Part shown: positions 53,212 to 61,955 of the stretch, piece after piece
Numbering within the stretch: position 1 is the stretch's first letter
Layout of the letters: each line of letters opens with the position of its first letter
NCBI RefSeq assembly: GCF_018130465.1
Contig: NZ_JAFCKJ010000003.1
Location: 248,001 to 312,000, forward strand
Direction of reading: 5' to 3'
DNA: 64,000 nt
From: Bradyrhizobium canariense
GTDB lineage: Bacteria; Pseudomonadota; Alphaproteobacteria; Rhizobiales; Xanthobacteraceae
Position numbers and translations under genes: made by a program
Notes under the pieces: model-generated
The model's database searches: none
Told to the model about the DNA's origin: nothing
What the model saw: only the letters and a program-made list of their open reading frames with translations

Positions 53212-53964
53212 CTACGGCTTCGCGCCGCCGAGGTATCTGCCGAGAATCTCGTCGATGGTGCCGGCCGCCGCGACCCGTCCCTCCTCCAGCAGGATCGCGC
53301 GGTTGCAGGTGCTCTTGATCAGCTCGATGTCGTGCGAGGCGAGCACCAGAATGCCGGCGCGCAGGACGATCTCATCGAGCCGCTGCCGCGCCTTCTTGCG
53401 GAATTGCTGGTCGCCGACGCCGATCCATTCGTCGAGCAGCACGATCTCGCCCTCGACGGCGGTTGCGACCGCAAAGATCAGGCGCAGCATCATGCCGCTG
53501 GAATAGGTGCGCAACGGCAGGTCGAGCCGGTCGCCGAGCTCGGTGAATTCGGCGATCTCCGCGCGCCTGGCGTCGATCTCGGAGCGCCGTGCGCCGATCA
53601 CGAGCCCGCGCCGCATGATGTTCTCGTAGCCGGTCGCTTCCTCGTCGAACCCGGCCGAGAGATCGAACAGCGACAGGCAGCGGCCGAGCACGTTCACGCT
53701 GCCCGACGTCGGATGGTAGATGCCGGCGAGCACCCGCAGCAGCGTGGTCTTGCCGGCGCCATTGGCGCCGATGATGGCGACGCGGTCGCCGGCACGGATG
53801 TCGAGGCTGACGTCGTTCAACGCGGAGACGAGGTGCGGGATCGCTGTCTTCCGTCGCAACGTCACGGCGCTGACGAACCGGCTGCGCAGCGAGCGGTCGC
53901 GGAACGACAGGACCGGAAAGGTGACCGAGACGTTGCGAAGCGCGATATGGGCTGCGGGGGTCAT
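53212..53964 (-). CDS. ABC-2 exporter ATPase (polysaccharide/polyol-phosphate type)
   Basis: 250 residues: Walker A 'IIGANGAGKTTLLRVLAGIYHPTSGSV' near residue 62, signature in 'LPLRTYSSGMMLRLIFAVA' near 150 and Walker B 'IVLLDEWIGVGD' near 173. The 'SSGM..RL.FA' signature and 'DEW.GVGD' are those of KpsT/RfbB-type exporters of surface polysaccharides. ATG 53964 gives MTPAAHIALRNVSVTFP; a longer in-frame start is not family-like. The gene begins ten bases after the permease stop. No glycosyltransferase genes are nearby in the window. Confidence 0.9.
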   Translation of the reverse strand: MTPAAHIALRNVSVTFPVLSFRDRSLRSRFVSAVTLRRKTAIPHLVSALNDVSLDIRAGDRVAIIGANGAGKTTLLRVLAGIYHPTSGSVNVLGRCLSLFDLSAGFDEEATGYENIMRRGLVIGARRSEIDARRAEIAEFTELGDRLDLPLRTYSSGMMLRLIFAVATAVEGEIVLLDEWIGVGDQQFRKKARQRLDEIVLRAGILVLASHDIELIKSTCNRAILLEEGRVAAAGTIDEILGRYLGGAKP

Positions 53965-53974
53965 ATCTCGCGTC

Positions 53975-54691
53975 TCACAGCCAATACGCCACGCGATGGC
54001 GGTATTTTGCGTAGCAGCCAAGGCTGATGACGGCCACGACGGCCGCATAGGTGATCCCGAGCAGCCATTGCTCCGCATCGGTCGGCTGCGAGAGCAGCGG
54101 CCTGCGCACCAGATCGAGCAGCGTCGCGAACGGATTGGCGCGGATCAGCCAATAAAACGCGGTGCCGCGCACGGTGTCCTCGGTCCAGATGATCGGCGTC
54201 AGGAAGAAGACGAATTGCAGGCCGCTGACGATCGCCGTGCCGATGTCGCGAAACCGCGCGCAGAGCATGCCGAGCGTGACCGAGCCGCCCAGCAGCACGA
54301 CGAGCAGGATCGCAAAGCCCGGCACCGCGAGCAGCATGCTCCCATGCAGCGGCCACGGCATCACGAGATAGAGCAGCACGACGATCACCAGATGATGCGC
54401 GAAGATGAGGACGTTGCGCGCGATCATCTGGAGCACATGCACGATCAGCGGCGCCGGCACCGCCTTGATCAAATGGCCTGCTGCCACGAAGATGTTGGAA
54501 CCTTCCTGGAGCGTCGTCGCGATCAGCGTCCAGACGATCAGGCCGACGGCGAAGGGCGGCAAAAAGCTCGTGATGTCCTGCCTGAACAGTGCCGCATAGA
54601 CCGTGCCGACGCTGGCAATCGTCGCCGCGAGCGTCAGCGTGATCCAGAGCGGGCCGATCACGGTGCGCCGGTAGCGCAGCGAAATGTCCAT
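53975..54691 (-). CDS. ABC-2 exporter permease (polysaccharide type)
   Basis: 238 residues from ATG 54691, with six membrane helices and the ABC-2 opening 'MDISLRYRRTVIGPLWITLTLAATIASVGTVYAALF'. KpsM/RfbA-type permeases normally have an N-terminal segment before this point, and upstream in frame I can read 23 more plausible residues, IQLAAKEILAQAARFDRWGT then LAL, up to an ATT codon at 54758-54760 behind GGAAGGGG. No ATG, GTG or TTG is present before the upstream stop near 54835, so either the ATG at 54691 is used or ATT starts the protein. It pairs with the ATPase gene downstream. Confidence 0.85.
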   Translation of the reverse strand: MDISLRYRRTVIGPLWITLTLAATIASVGTVYAALFRQDITSFLPPFAVGLIVWTLIATTLQEGSNIFVAAGHLIKAVPAPLIVHVLQMIARNVLIFAHHLVIVVLLYLVMPWPLHGSMLLAVPGFAILLVVLLGGSVTLGMLCARFRDIGTAIVSGLQFVFFLTPIIWTEDTVRGTAFYWLIRANPFATLLDLVRRPLLSQPTDAEQWLLGITYAAVVAVISLGCYAKYRHRVAYWL

Positions 54692-54889
54692 CAGGGCGAG
54701 CGTGCCCCAACGATCGAACCGCGCCGCCTGGGCAAGGATTTCCTTGGCTGCAAGCTGAATGCGACGGCCCCTTCCGCTTCCGGCGTTCCGATGGTGCGAC
54801 AGGATAGCAGATCGCGGCCTGTTGGCCGACCGTCTCTATCCGCCCGCCCCTGGCGGGGCAATCGACCGTACGGATGATCCGGGCCTAAG

Positions 54890-55624
54890 TCAGGCTCGCT
54901 TGCCCCGCCGGACACCGCGCCGGCGGTCTTTCACCGGCGGCTTCGGAGCCAGTTCCGGCATCTCGACCTGGACCTCGCGGTAGCGCGTCAACATCCGTTC
55001 AAAAGTGGCATTCAGCGTCTCGGCGATGTCGGGGCGCTTCTCCAGAGCTGAGAGGATCGTCGCTGCGGCCTCGATGGTCGACAGTCCGTCCTTCCGAGGC
55101 TCCTTGCGCAGGCGCCCGTAGCGCGAGGGCGCGGCCGGGTTGAGGATGACGCGCTGGCATTTCAGCATCCAGGGGTTGCGCCACCACAGTGCCTTGGCCT
55201 GACTCCAGGTGCCGTCGAGCAGCACCACGCCTTCGAGCTTGCCCAGGAGCGCGCGCTGATTGTCTGCGACCTCGCCCTTGCGGTTGAGGGCCAGGATTTC
55301 GCCCTCGGCCTCGAGATCGGCGGCGTGCGCCGAGCCGAGATAGAGCACGGCCCAGTGCGAGGCGTTCTCAATCGGTTGCCCCAGCGCCTTGGACAGGCTC
55401 GGCCAGGACAGGCCGACGCGCAGCGTGGCATTGGCGAAATGCTTCGCAAGCAGCCGCGCGGTGCCGAGCGCCCTGTCCTGCTCCTGCGGATGCTGCAGGA
55501 TCAGGAGCGAGAGCCGGTTCTTGATGGGCGTGACGCTGTCGCAGATGCACAGCGGCATCGGCTTCTGGCAGTGCGGGCATTCGGGGATCGGATCGGCCGG
55601 CGCGGCGGCGGTGGGGTTCGACAT
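54890..55624 (-). CDS. DTW-domain protein (tRNA acp3U synthase family)
   Basis: 244 residues. 'CPHCQKPMPLCICDSVTPI' binds zinc, 'LLILQHPQEQDRALGTARLLAKHFANATLRVG' and 'GVVLLDGTWSQAKALWWRNPWML' (the DxTW motif), then 'SRYGRLRKEPRKDGLSTIEAAATIL', are the family landmarks. DTW proteins transfer an aminocarboxypropyl group from SAM to uridine in tRNA (TapT/TuaA). The C-terminus is Lys/Arg-rich ('DRRRGVRRGKRA'). ATG 55624 was chosen over an in-frame start twelve codons upstream. Convergent gene order does not tie it to neighbours. Confidence 0.9.
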   Translation of the reverse strand: MSNPTAAAPADPIPECPHCQKPMPLCICDSVTPIKNRLSLLILQHPQEQDRALGTARLLAKHFANATLRVGLSWPSLSKALGQPIENASHWAVLYLGSAHAADLEAEGEILALNRKGEVADNQRALLGKLEGVVLLDGTWSQAKALWWRNPWMLKCQRVILNPAAPSRYGRLRKEPRKDGLSTIEAAATILSALEKRPDIAETLNATFERMLTRYREVQVEMPELAPKPPVKDRRRGVRRGKRA

Positions 55625-55665
55625 GGTTGCCGCTATACGCTCTGCACGGCGGTTCAACAACCCGC

Positions 55666-58600
55666 CTATTCAGCCGGCGCGGCCAGCGGGCGCGGCTCGG
55701 AGCGGCGGCGCAGGCGGTCGATCAGCAGGTAGATCACGGGCGTGGTGTAGAGCGTCAGGATCTGCGAGACGAACAGGCCGCCGATGATGGTGATGCCGAG
55801 CGGGCGGCGCAGCTCGGTGCCGGGGCCGGTCGCGACCACCAGCGGAATGCCGGCGAACAACGCCGCCATGGTCGTCATCAGGATCGGCCGGAAACGCGCC
55901 TGGCAGGCCTCGAAGATCGCCTCCGCCGAAGACAGGCCGCGCTGGCGCTCGGCATCGAGCGCGAAATCCACCATCATGATGCCGTTCTTCTTGACGATGC
56001 CGATCAACAGGATGATGCCGACGAAGGCGATCACCGTCAGCGGCGTGTTGGTGAGCTGCAAGGCCAGCAGCGCGCCGAGGCCCGCAGAGGGCAGCGTCGA
56101 TATGATCGTCAGCGGATGGGCGAGGCTCTCGTAGAGCACGCCGAGCACGATATACATCGCCACCAGCGCGCCGAGGATGAGGAGCGGCTGCCGGCCGCTG
56201 GTCCTGGCGAAATCGCCGGCATTGCCGTCAAAACTGCCGCGGATTCCCTCCGGCATATGCAGCTCCTCGACCGCGCGCTGGATGTTCTGCGTTGCGGCCT
56301 GGATCTGCACGTCCGGCAACAGGTTGAACGACACCGTGGTCGAGGGGAATGACTGCGAATGATAGACCGCGAGCGCTGCCAGCCCGCGCGTCGCATGCAC
56401 CACGGCCGACAGCGGCACCTGCGCGTCGCCCGCGCCGGCGACATAGATGCGTTCGAGGTTGGACGGGTCGACCTGGAATTTCGGGTCGATCTCCAGCACG
56501 GTCATGTACTGGTTGCGCTGGGTGTAGATGATCCCGATCTGCCGCTGCGAGAACGCGTTGTTGAGCGCGTTGTCGATGTCCTGGACGCGGACGCCGAGCG
56601 CGGAAGCCTTCTGGCGGTCGATCGACAAGGTCAGTTGAAGCCCGCCGGGATCGCGGTCGCTGGAGATGTCGGTGATGCCCTCGACGCTCTCCATGCGCTT
56701 GGCCACGATCGGGGCCCATTTCTGCAACAGGCCGAGGTCGGTGCTGGTCAGCGTGTACTGGTAGTCGGAATCGCTCTGCCTTCCGCCGGCGCGCACGTCC
56801 TGGGCAGCGAACATGAACAGGCGGATGCCGGGCACCGGGTACAGCGCCCGCCTGAGACGGTCGATCACCACCTGGGTCGAGACGTGGTCGCGCTCCTCCG
56901 GCGGCTTCAGGCTGATGAACATGGTGCCGCGATTGGAGGTCGCACCACCCGGCCCGCCGCCGCTGCCGACGGTGGAGCCGATGCCGGCCACGGCCGGATC
57001 CTGCATCACGATGTCGGCGAGCCGCTGCTGCAGGCCGAGCATGGACTGGAACGAGATGTCGGCCGAGGCGCGCGTCGCCCCGATGACGAAGCCGGAATCG
57101 TCGGTCGGGAAATAGCCCTTGGGGATCTTGATGTAGAGCGTCACCGTCAACGCAATGGTGGCGAAGAACACCAGCAGCGTCAGCAGCGGATATTCCAGCA
57201 CGGTGCGCAAGGTGCGGGTGTAGAAAGCGACGATGCGCGACAGCGAGCCTTCGATGATCCGGTCGAACAGGGTTGCCGTGCCGGACGTTGTCTGCCGGAT
57301 GTAATGCGCGCAGATCATCGGCGTCACCGTGAGCGACACCAGCGTCGAGACCAGGATCGCGAAGGTCAGCGTCAGCGAGAACTCGCGCAGCAGCCGGCCG
57401 ACGATGCCGTCCATGAAGATCAGCGGCGTGAAGGCCGCGATCAGCGACAGGCTGATCGACACCACGGTGAAGCCGATCTGCCGGGCGCCGTCCAACGCCG
57501 CCTGGAGCGGCCGCATGCCGTGCTCGAGATTGCGGTACATGTTCTCGATCATGACGATGGCGTCGTCGACCACGAATCCGACGGAGATCGCCAGCGCCAT
57601 CAACGACAGATTGTCGATAGAGAAGCCCGCGACCCACATGCCGGCGCAGGTCCCGGCCAGCGCCAGCGGCACGGAGATTCCGGCCGCGATCGTCGGCGTG
57701 AGCCGCCGCAGGAACACGAACACGACGACCATCACGAGGATGGCGGTCGCGAGCAAGGTCCACTGCATGTCGAGCACGCTGGCGCGGATCGTGCTGGTGC
57801 GGTCGACCAAAGTGGAAATATCGACGCCGGCCGGGATCCATTGCTTCAGCGCGGGGATCAGCGCCTTGACCCGGTCGACGGTGTCGATGACGTTGGCATC
57901 GCCCTGCTTGGTGATCTGGATCAGCACCGCCGGCTGCTTGTTGAACCAGGCGATGGAGCGCGCGTTGCGGACGCCGTCCTCGATGTCGGCGACGTCGGCC
58001 AGCCGAACGAAATTGCCGTTCGAGCTCTTGATGACGATGTCGCGGAACTCCTTCGCCGTCCGCATCTGCCTGTTGAGCGACAGCGTCTCGCTCTGGCGCT
58101 CGCCGTTGAAGATGCCGACCGGACCGAGCGGGTTGGCGTTGACGATCGCGGTCCGCACGTCGTCGGTGGCAATGCCGGCGTTGGACAGCGCGACGGGGTT
58201 GAGCTGCACCCGCACCGCCGGCTGATCGGCGCCGCTCACGGTAACGTCGCCGACGCCGGGCACCTGCGAGATACGCTGCGCCAGAACCGTATCGGCGACG
58301 TCGTAGATCGCGCTCGCCGACAGCGTCTTCGAGGTCAGCGCCAGAACGAACACGGGGGCACCGGCGGTGTTGGCCTTGCGGAAGCGCGGCAGCGTCGGCA
58401 AATCGCTCGGCAGGTCGACCAGCGACGCGTTGATCGCCGCCTGCACGTCGCGCGCGGCCTTGTCGATGTTGCGGCCGATGTCGAACTGGAGCTGGATGTT
58501 GGTCGTGCCGAGCGACGACGTCGAGGTGATCTGGTTGATGCCCGCGATCTCGCCGAGCCGACGCTCCAATGGCGAGGCCACGGTCGCGGCCATCACGGAC

Positions 58601-58770
58601 GGGTCGGCGCCGGGACGGCTGGCCGAGACGAAGATGGCGGGGAAATCGACGTTCGGGACCGAGGCGACGGGCAGAAACTCGTAGGCGACGACACCCAGCA
58701 GGAACAACCCGATCGACAGCAGCGTGGTCGCGACCGGCCGGCGGATGAAGGGCTCCGAGATCGATGCCAT
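55666..58770 (-). CDS. mdtC: RND multidrug efflux transporter, MdtC-like
   Basis: 1034 residues with the RND layout: TM1 ('ATTLLSIGLFLLGVVAYEFLPV'), first periplasmic domain, TM2-6 with the proton-relay 'GFVVDDAIVMIENMYRNLEHG' (Asp pair) near residue 405, second periplasmic domain and TM7-12 ending 'LFVSQILTLYTTPVIYLLIDRLRRR'. Its ATG overlaps the mdtB stop (TGATG), so the pair forms the heteromeric MdtBC-type pump. It exports drugs or bile-salt-like compounds and metals in known relatives. Confidence 0.93.
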   Translation of the reverse strand: MASISEPFIRRPVATTLLSIGLFLLGVVAYEFLPVASVPNVDFPAIFVSASRPGADPSVMAATVASPLERRLGEIAGINQITSTSSLGTTNIQLQFDIGRNIDKAARDVQAAINASLVDLPSDLPTLPRFRKANTAGAPVFVLALTSKTLSASAIYDVADTVLAQRISQVPGVGDVTVSGADQPAVRVQLNPVALSNAGIATDDVRTAIVNANPLGPVGIFNGERQSETLSLNRQMRTAKEFRDIVIKSSNGNFVRLADVADIEDGVRNARSIAWFNKQPAVLIQITKQGDANVIDTVDRVKALIPALKQWIPAGVDISTLVDRTSTIRASVLDMQWTLLATAILVMVVVFVFLRRLTPTIAAGISVPLALAGTCAGMWVAGFSIDNLSLMALAISVGFVVDDAIVMIENMYRNLEHGMRPLQAALDGARQIGFTVVSISLSLIAAFTPLIFMDGIVGRLLREFSLTLTFAILVSTLVSLTVTPMICAHYIRQTTSGTATLFDRIIEGSLSRIVAFYTRTLRTVLEYPLLTLLVFFATIALTVTLYIKIPKGYFPTDDSGFVIGATRASADISFQSMLGLQQRLADIVMQDPAVAGIGSTVGSGGGPGGATSNRGTMFISLKPPEERDHVSTQVVIDRLRRALYPVPGIRLFMFAAQDVRAGGRQSDSDYQYTLTSTDLGLLQKWAPIVAKRMESVEGITDISSDRDPGGLQLTLSIDRQKASALGVRVQDIDNALNNAFSQRQIGIIYTQRNQYMTVLEIDPKFQVDPSNLERIYVAGAGDAQVPLSAVVHATRGLAALAVYHSQSFPSTTVSFNLLPDVQIQAATQNIQRAVEELHMPEGIRGSFDGNAGDFARTSGRQPLLILGALVAMYIVLGVLYESLAHPLTIISTLPSAGLGALLALQLTNTPLTVIAFVGIILLIGIVKKNGIMMVDFALDAERQRGLSSAEAIFEACQARFRPILMTTMAALFAGIPLVVATGPGTELRRPLGITIIGGLFVSQILTLYTTPVIYLLIDRLRRRSEPRPLAAPAE

Positions 58771-61700
58771 CACTGCATCCCCTCGGTCGCGCCGGCGACC
58801 GGCGGGCCACCGGATTCAGCCGGCGGCAGCGCCTGCTCGAGGCGGCGGTTGATGCGGTCCAGCGCGAGGTAGATCACGGGCGTGGTGTAGAGCGTGAGCA
58901 ATTGGCTGAGCAGCAGGCCGCCGATGATGGAGATGCCGAGCGGAAAGCGCAGCTCGGCGCCGGTACCGCTCTCGATCGCCAGCGGCAGCGCGCCGAACAG
59001 CGCCGCCAGTGTCGTCATCATGATCGGGCGGAAGCGCAGGAGACAAGCCTGCACGATCGCCTCGTTCGGCGACATCCCCTGCCGGCGCTCGGCCTCGAGC
59101 GCGAAGTCGATCATCATGATCGCGTTCTTCTTGACGATGCCCATCAACAGGATGATGCCGATCAGCCCGATCACCGAGAGGTCCTGCCCGCACAGGATCA
59201 GCGCCAGGATCGCGCCGACGCCGGCCGAAGGCAGCGTCGAGAGGATCGTGATCGGATGGATGTAGCTCTCGTAGAGCACGCCGAGCACGATGTAGATCGT
59301 GATCACCGCGGCGAGCAGCAGCCAGGGCTGGCCGGCCAGCGCCTTGGCGAATTCGGCGGCGTCGCCGGCATAGACGCCGACGATGCTGTTGGGCATCTCG
59401 ATCCGGGTCTCGATGGTCTTCACGGCCTCGACGGCATCGCCGAGCGCCGCGCCCGGCGCGAGATTGAAGCTGAGCGAGATCGACGGGAACTGCGCCTGGT
59501 GCGAAATCGCGAGCGGCGCGGTGGTGCGCGTCAGCGTCGCCACGGCGGAGAGCGGCACTTGTGCGTTAGGCGCGCCGGCGGTCGCGCTCGCCGCGCCCGG
59601 CAGATAAAGCTTCGACAGGATCGAGGGATCGCGCTGGTACATCGGCAGCGCTTCCAGCACCACGCGGTACTGGTTGGCCTGGCCGTAAATCGTCGAGATC
59701 TGGCGCTGCGCGAAGGCATCGTTGAGCGTGTCGGTGATGCCCTGGAGGCTGACGCCAAGCTGGCCGGCGCGGGTGCGGTCGACCGTGAGCTGCGCCCGCA
59801 GGCCGCCTTCCTGCGCCTCCGAGGAGACGTCGCGGAACAGCGGGTCGCGCCGCATCTCGGCGACCAGCTTGCGCGCCCATTCCGACACCAGGGCGGCGTC
59901 GGTGCCGGTCAGCGTGTACTGATATTGCGAGCGGCTCGACTGGGTCGAGATCTGCACGTCCTGCACCGGCTGGAAATAGACGGTCATGCCGGGGATGCCC
60001 GACACCCTCTCCTTCAGCCGGGTGATAACCACGCTGACATCGTCGCGCCGCTCGCCACGAGGTTTCAGCGTCATGACAAGGCGGCCGACATTGGTGGTCG
60101 GATTGACCGAGCCTGCCCCGATCACCGAGACCACGCCGGTCACATCAGGGTCGGTCTTGATGGCGTCGGCCGCCTCGGCCTGCCGCTTCTGCATCTCCGT
60201 GAACGACACGTCGGGACCGGCTTCCGTCACCGCCGTGATCGAGGCGGTGTCCTGCAGCGGCAGGAAGCCCTTGGGGGCAACAACGTAAAGCACGAGGGTT
60301 GCCACCAGCGTAGCGAAGGTCACGACCAGCGTGGCGCGCTGGCGTTCCAGCACCCACAGCAGCGTCCGGTGATAGCCCTCGACGGTTCGGTCGATGAAGC
60401 GGCTGACGGCAGCCAGTCCCGGTACCGCCAGTTCCTCATGCGCATGGCGCAGCAGGCGCGAGCACATCATCGGCGTCAGCGTCAGCGAGACGACGGCCGA
60501 GGTCACGACCGCGATCGTCAGCGTCAGCGCGAATTCGCGGAACATGCGGCCGACAAGGCCCGACATGAACAACAGCGGGATGAACACCGCGATCAGCGAC
60601 ACCGTCAACGAGATCACGGTGAATCCGATTTCGCTGGCGCCCTTCAGCGAGGCCTCCATCGCACTGTCGCCGTTCTCCATGTGGCGCACGATATTTTCGA
60701 TCATGACGATGGCGTCGTCGACGACGAATCCGGTGCCGATGGTGAGTGCCATCAGCGACAGATTGTCGAGGCTGAAGCCGGCGAAATACATGATGCCGAA
60801 GCTCGTGATCAGCGACAGCGGCAGCGCCACGCCGGCGATCAGCGTGGCTCGCAGCGAACGCAGGAACAGCAGCACCACCAGCGTCACCAGCACGACGCTC
60901 AGGATCAGCGTGAACTGCACGTCGCGGACCGAGGCGCGGATGGTGACGGTGCGGTCGGAGACGATGGTGAGGTTCACGCCGGCCGGAATAGCGCGCTGGA
61001 CCTTTGGGATTTCCGCGCGGATCTGGCTGACGACGTCGATCACGTTGGCGCCGGGCTGACGCTGGATGTCGATGATGACGGCGGGCGAGCCCTGATACCA
61101 GCCGCCGGTGCGGTCGTTCTCGAGGCCATCGACGATCTGCGCGACGTCGCCGATCGTGACTGGCGAGCCGTTGCGGTAGGCGATGATAACAGGCTTGTAG
61201 GCGTCGGCGGCGGCGATCTGGTCGTTGGCGGCGATGATGTAGGATTGCTGCGCGCCGTCGAGCGAGCCTTTCGGCCCCGAGACGTTGGCATTGGCGATCG
61301 CGGTGCGCAGGTCCTCCATGGCGATGCCATAGGCGGCTAACCGCGCCAGATCCGCCTGGATGCGAACCGCCGGCTTCAACCCGCCCAGGACCGAGACGCG
61401 TCCGACGCCGGAAATCTGGCTCAGCCGCTGCGCCAGAAGCGTGTCGGCGATGTCGCTCATCGCCCGCAGCGAGATCGTGTCGGAGCGCAGCGCCAAGGTC
61501 ATCACCGGCGCATCGGCCGGGTTCACCTTGGCGTAGGTCGGCGGATAAGGCAGTGTCTTGGGCAGCACGCCAGCTGCGGCATTGATCGCGGCCTGGACGT
61601 CCTGGGTCGCGCCGTCGATGTCGCGATTAAGATCGAACTGGAGCGATATCTGGCTGACGCCGAACGAGCTCGTCGAGTTCATCGCCGACAATGACGGGAT

Positions 61701-61919
61701 CTGGCCGAGTTGCCGCTCCAGCGGCGCGGTGATCAGTGAAGCGATGACGTCGGGGCTCGCGCCGGGCAATTGCGTCGTCACCTGCACGGTCGGGAAATCG
61801 ACCTGCGGCAGCGCAGACACCGGCAGCGCGAAATAGCCGAGCAGCCCGCCGATCAGAAGCGCGATACCGAGCAACGAGGTCGCGATCGGCCGTCGGATGA
61901 AGGGTTCGGAGACGCCCAT
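58770..61919 (-). CDS. mdtB: RND multidrug efflux transporter, MdtB-like
   Basis: 1049 residues, paralogous to the next gene. 'GVSEPFIRRPIATSLLGIALLIGGLLGYFALPVSALPQVDFPTVQV' opens TM1; 'GTGFVVDDAIVMIENIVRHMENGDSAMEASLKGASEIGFTVISLTVSLIAVFIPLLF' carries the proton-relay Asp pair; the end 'GGLLLSQLLTLYTTPVIYLALDRINRRL' is the RND close. Two inner-membrane pumps of different type in tandem are the mark of MdtBC. It starts 36 bases after the adaptor stop. Confidence 0.93.
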   Translation of the reverse strand: MGVSEPFIRRPIATSLLGIALLIGGLLGYFALPVSALPQVDFPTVQVTTQLPGASPDVIASLITAPLERQLGQIPSLSAMNSTSSFGVSQISLQFDLNRDIDGATQDVQAAINAAAGVLPKTLPYPPTYAKVNPADAPVMTLALRSDTISLRAMSDIADTLLAQRLSQISGVGRVSVLGGLKPAVRIQADLARLAAYGIAMEDLRTAIANANVSGPKGSLDGAQQSYIIAANDQIAAADAYKPVIIAYRNGSPVTIGDVAQIVDGLENDRTGGWYQGSPAVIIDIQRQPGANVIDVVSQIRAEIPKVQRAIPAGVNLTIVSDRTVTIRASVRDVQFTLILSVVLVTLVVLLFLRSLRATLIAGVALPLSLITSFGIMYFAGFSLDNLSLMALTIGTGFVVDDAIVMIENIVRHMENGDSAMEASLKGASEIGFTVISLTVSLIAVFIPLLFMSGLVGRMFREFALTLTIAVVTSAVVSLTLTPMMCSRLLRHAHEELAVPGLAAVSRFIDRTVEGYHRTLLWVLERQRATLVVTFATLVATLVLYVVAPKGFLPLQDTASITAVTEAGPDVSFTEMQKRQAEAADAIKTDPDVTGVVSVIGAGSVNPTTNVGRLVMTLKPRGERRDDVSVVITRLKERVSGIPGMTVYFQPVQDVQISTQSSRSQYQYTLTGTDAALVSEWARKLVAEMRRDPLFRDVSSEAQEGGLRAQLTVDRTRAGQLGVSLQGITDTLNDAFAQRQISTIYGQANQYRVVLEALPMYQRDPSILSKLYLPGAASATAGAPNAQVPLSAVATLTRTTAPLAISHQAQFPSISLSFNLAPGAALGDAVEAVKTIETRIEMPNSIVGVYAGDAAEFAKALAGQPWLLLAAVITIYIVLGVLYESYIHPITILSTLPSAGVGAILALILCGQDLSVIGLIGIILLMGIVKKNAIMMIDFALEAERRQGMSPNEAIVQACLLRFRPIMMTTLAALFGALPLAIESGTGAELRFPLGISIIGGLLLSQLLTLYTTPVIYLALDRINRRLEQALPPAESGGPPVAGATEGMQ

Positions 61920-61955
61920 GGGATGCGCTTGCCGCTCAGGCGGCTGTTGTCGGGA

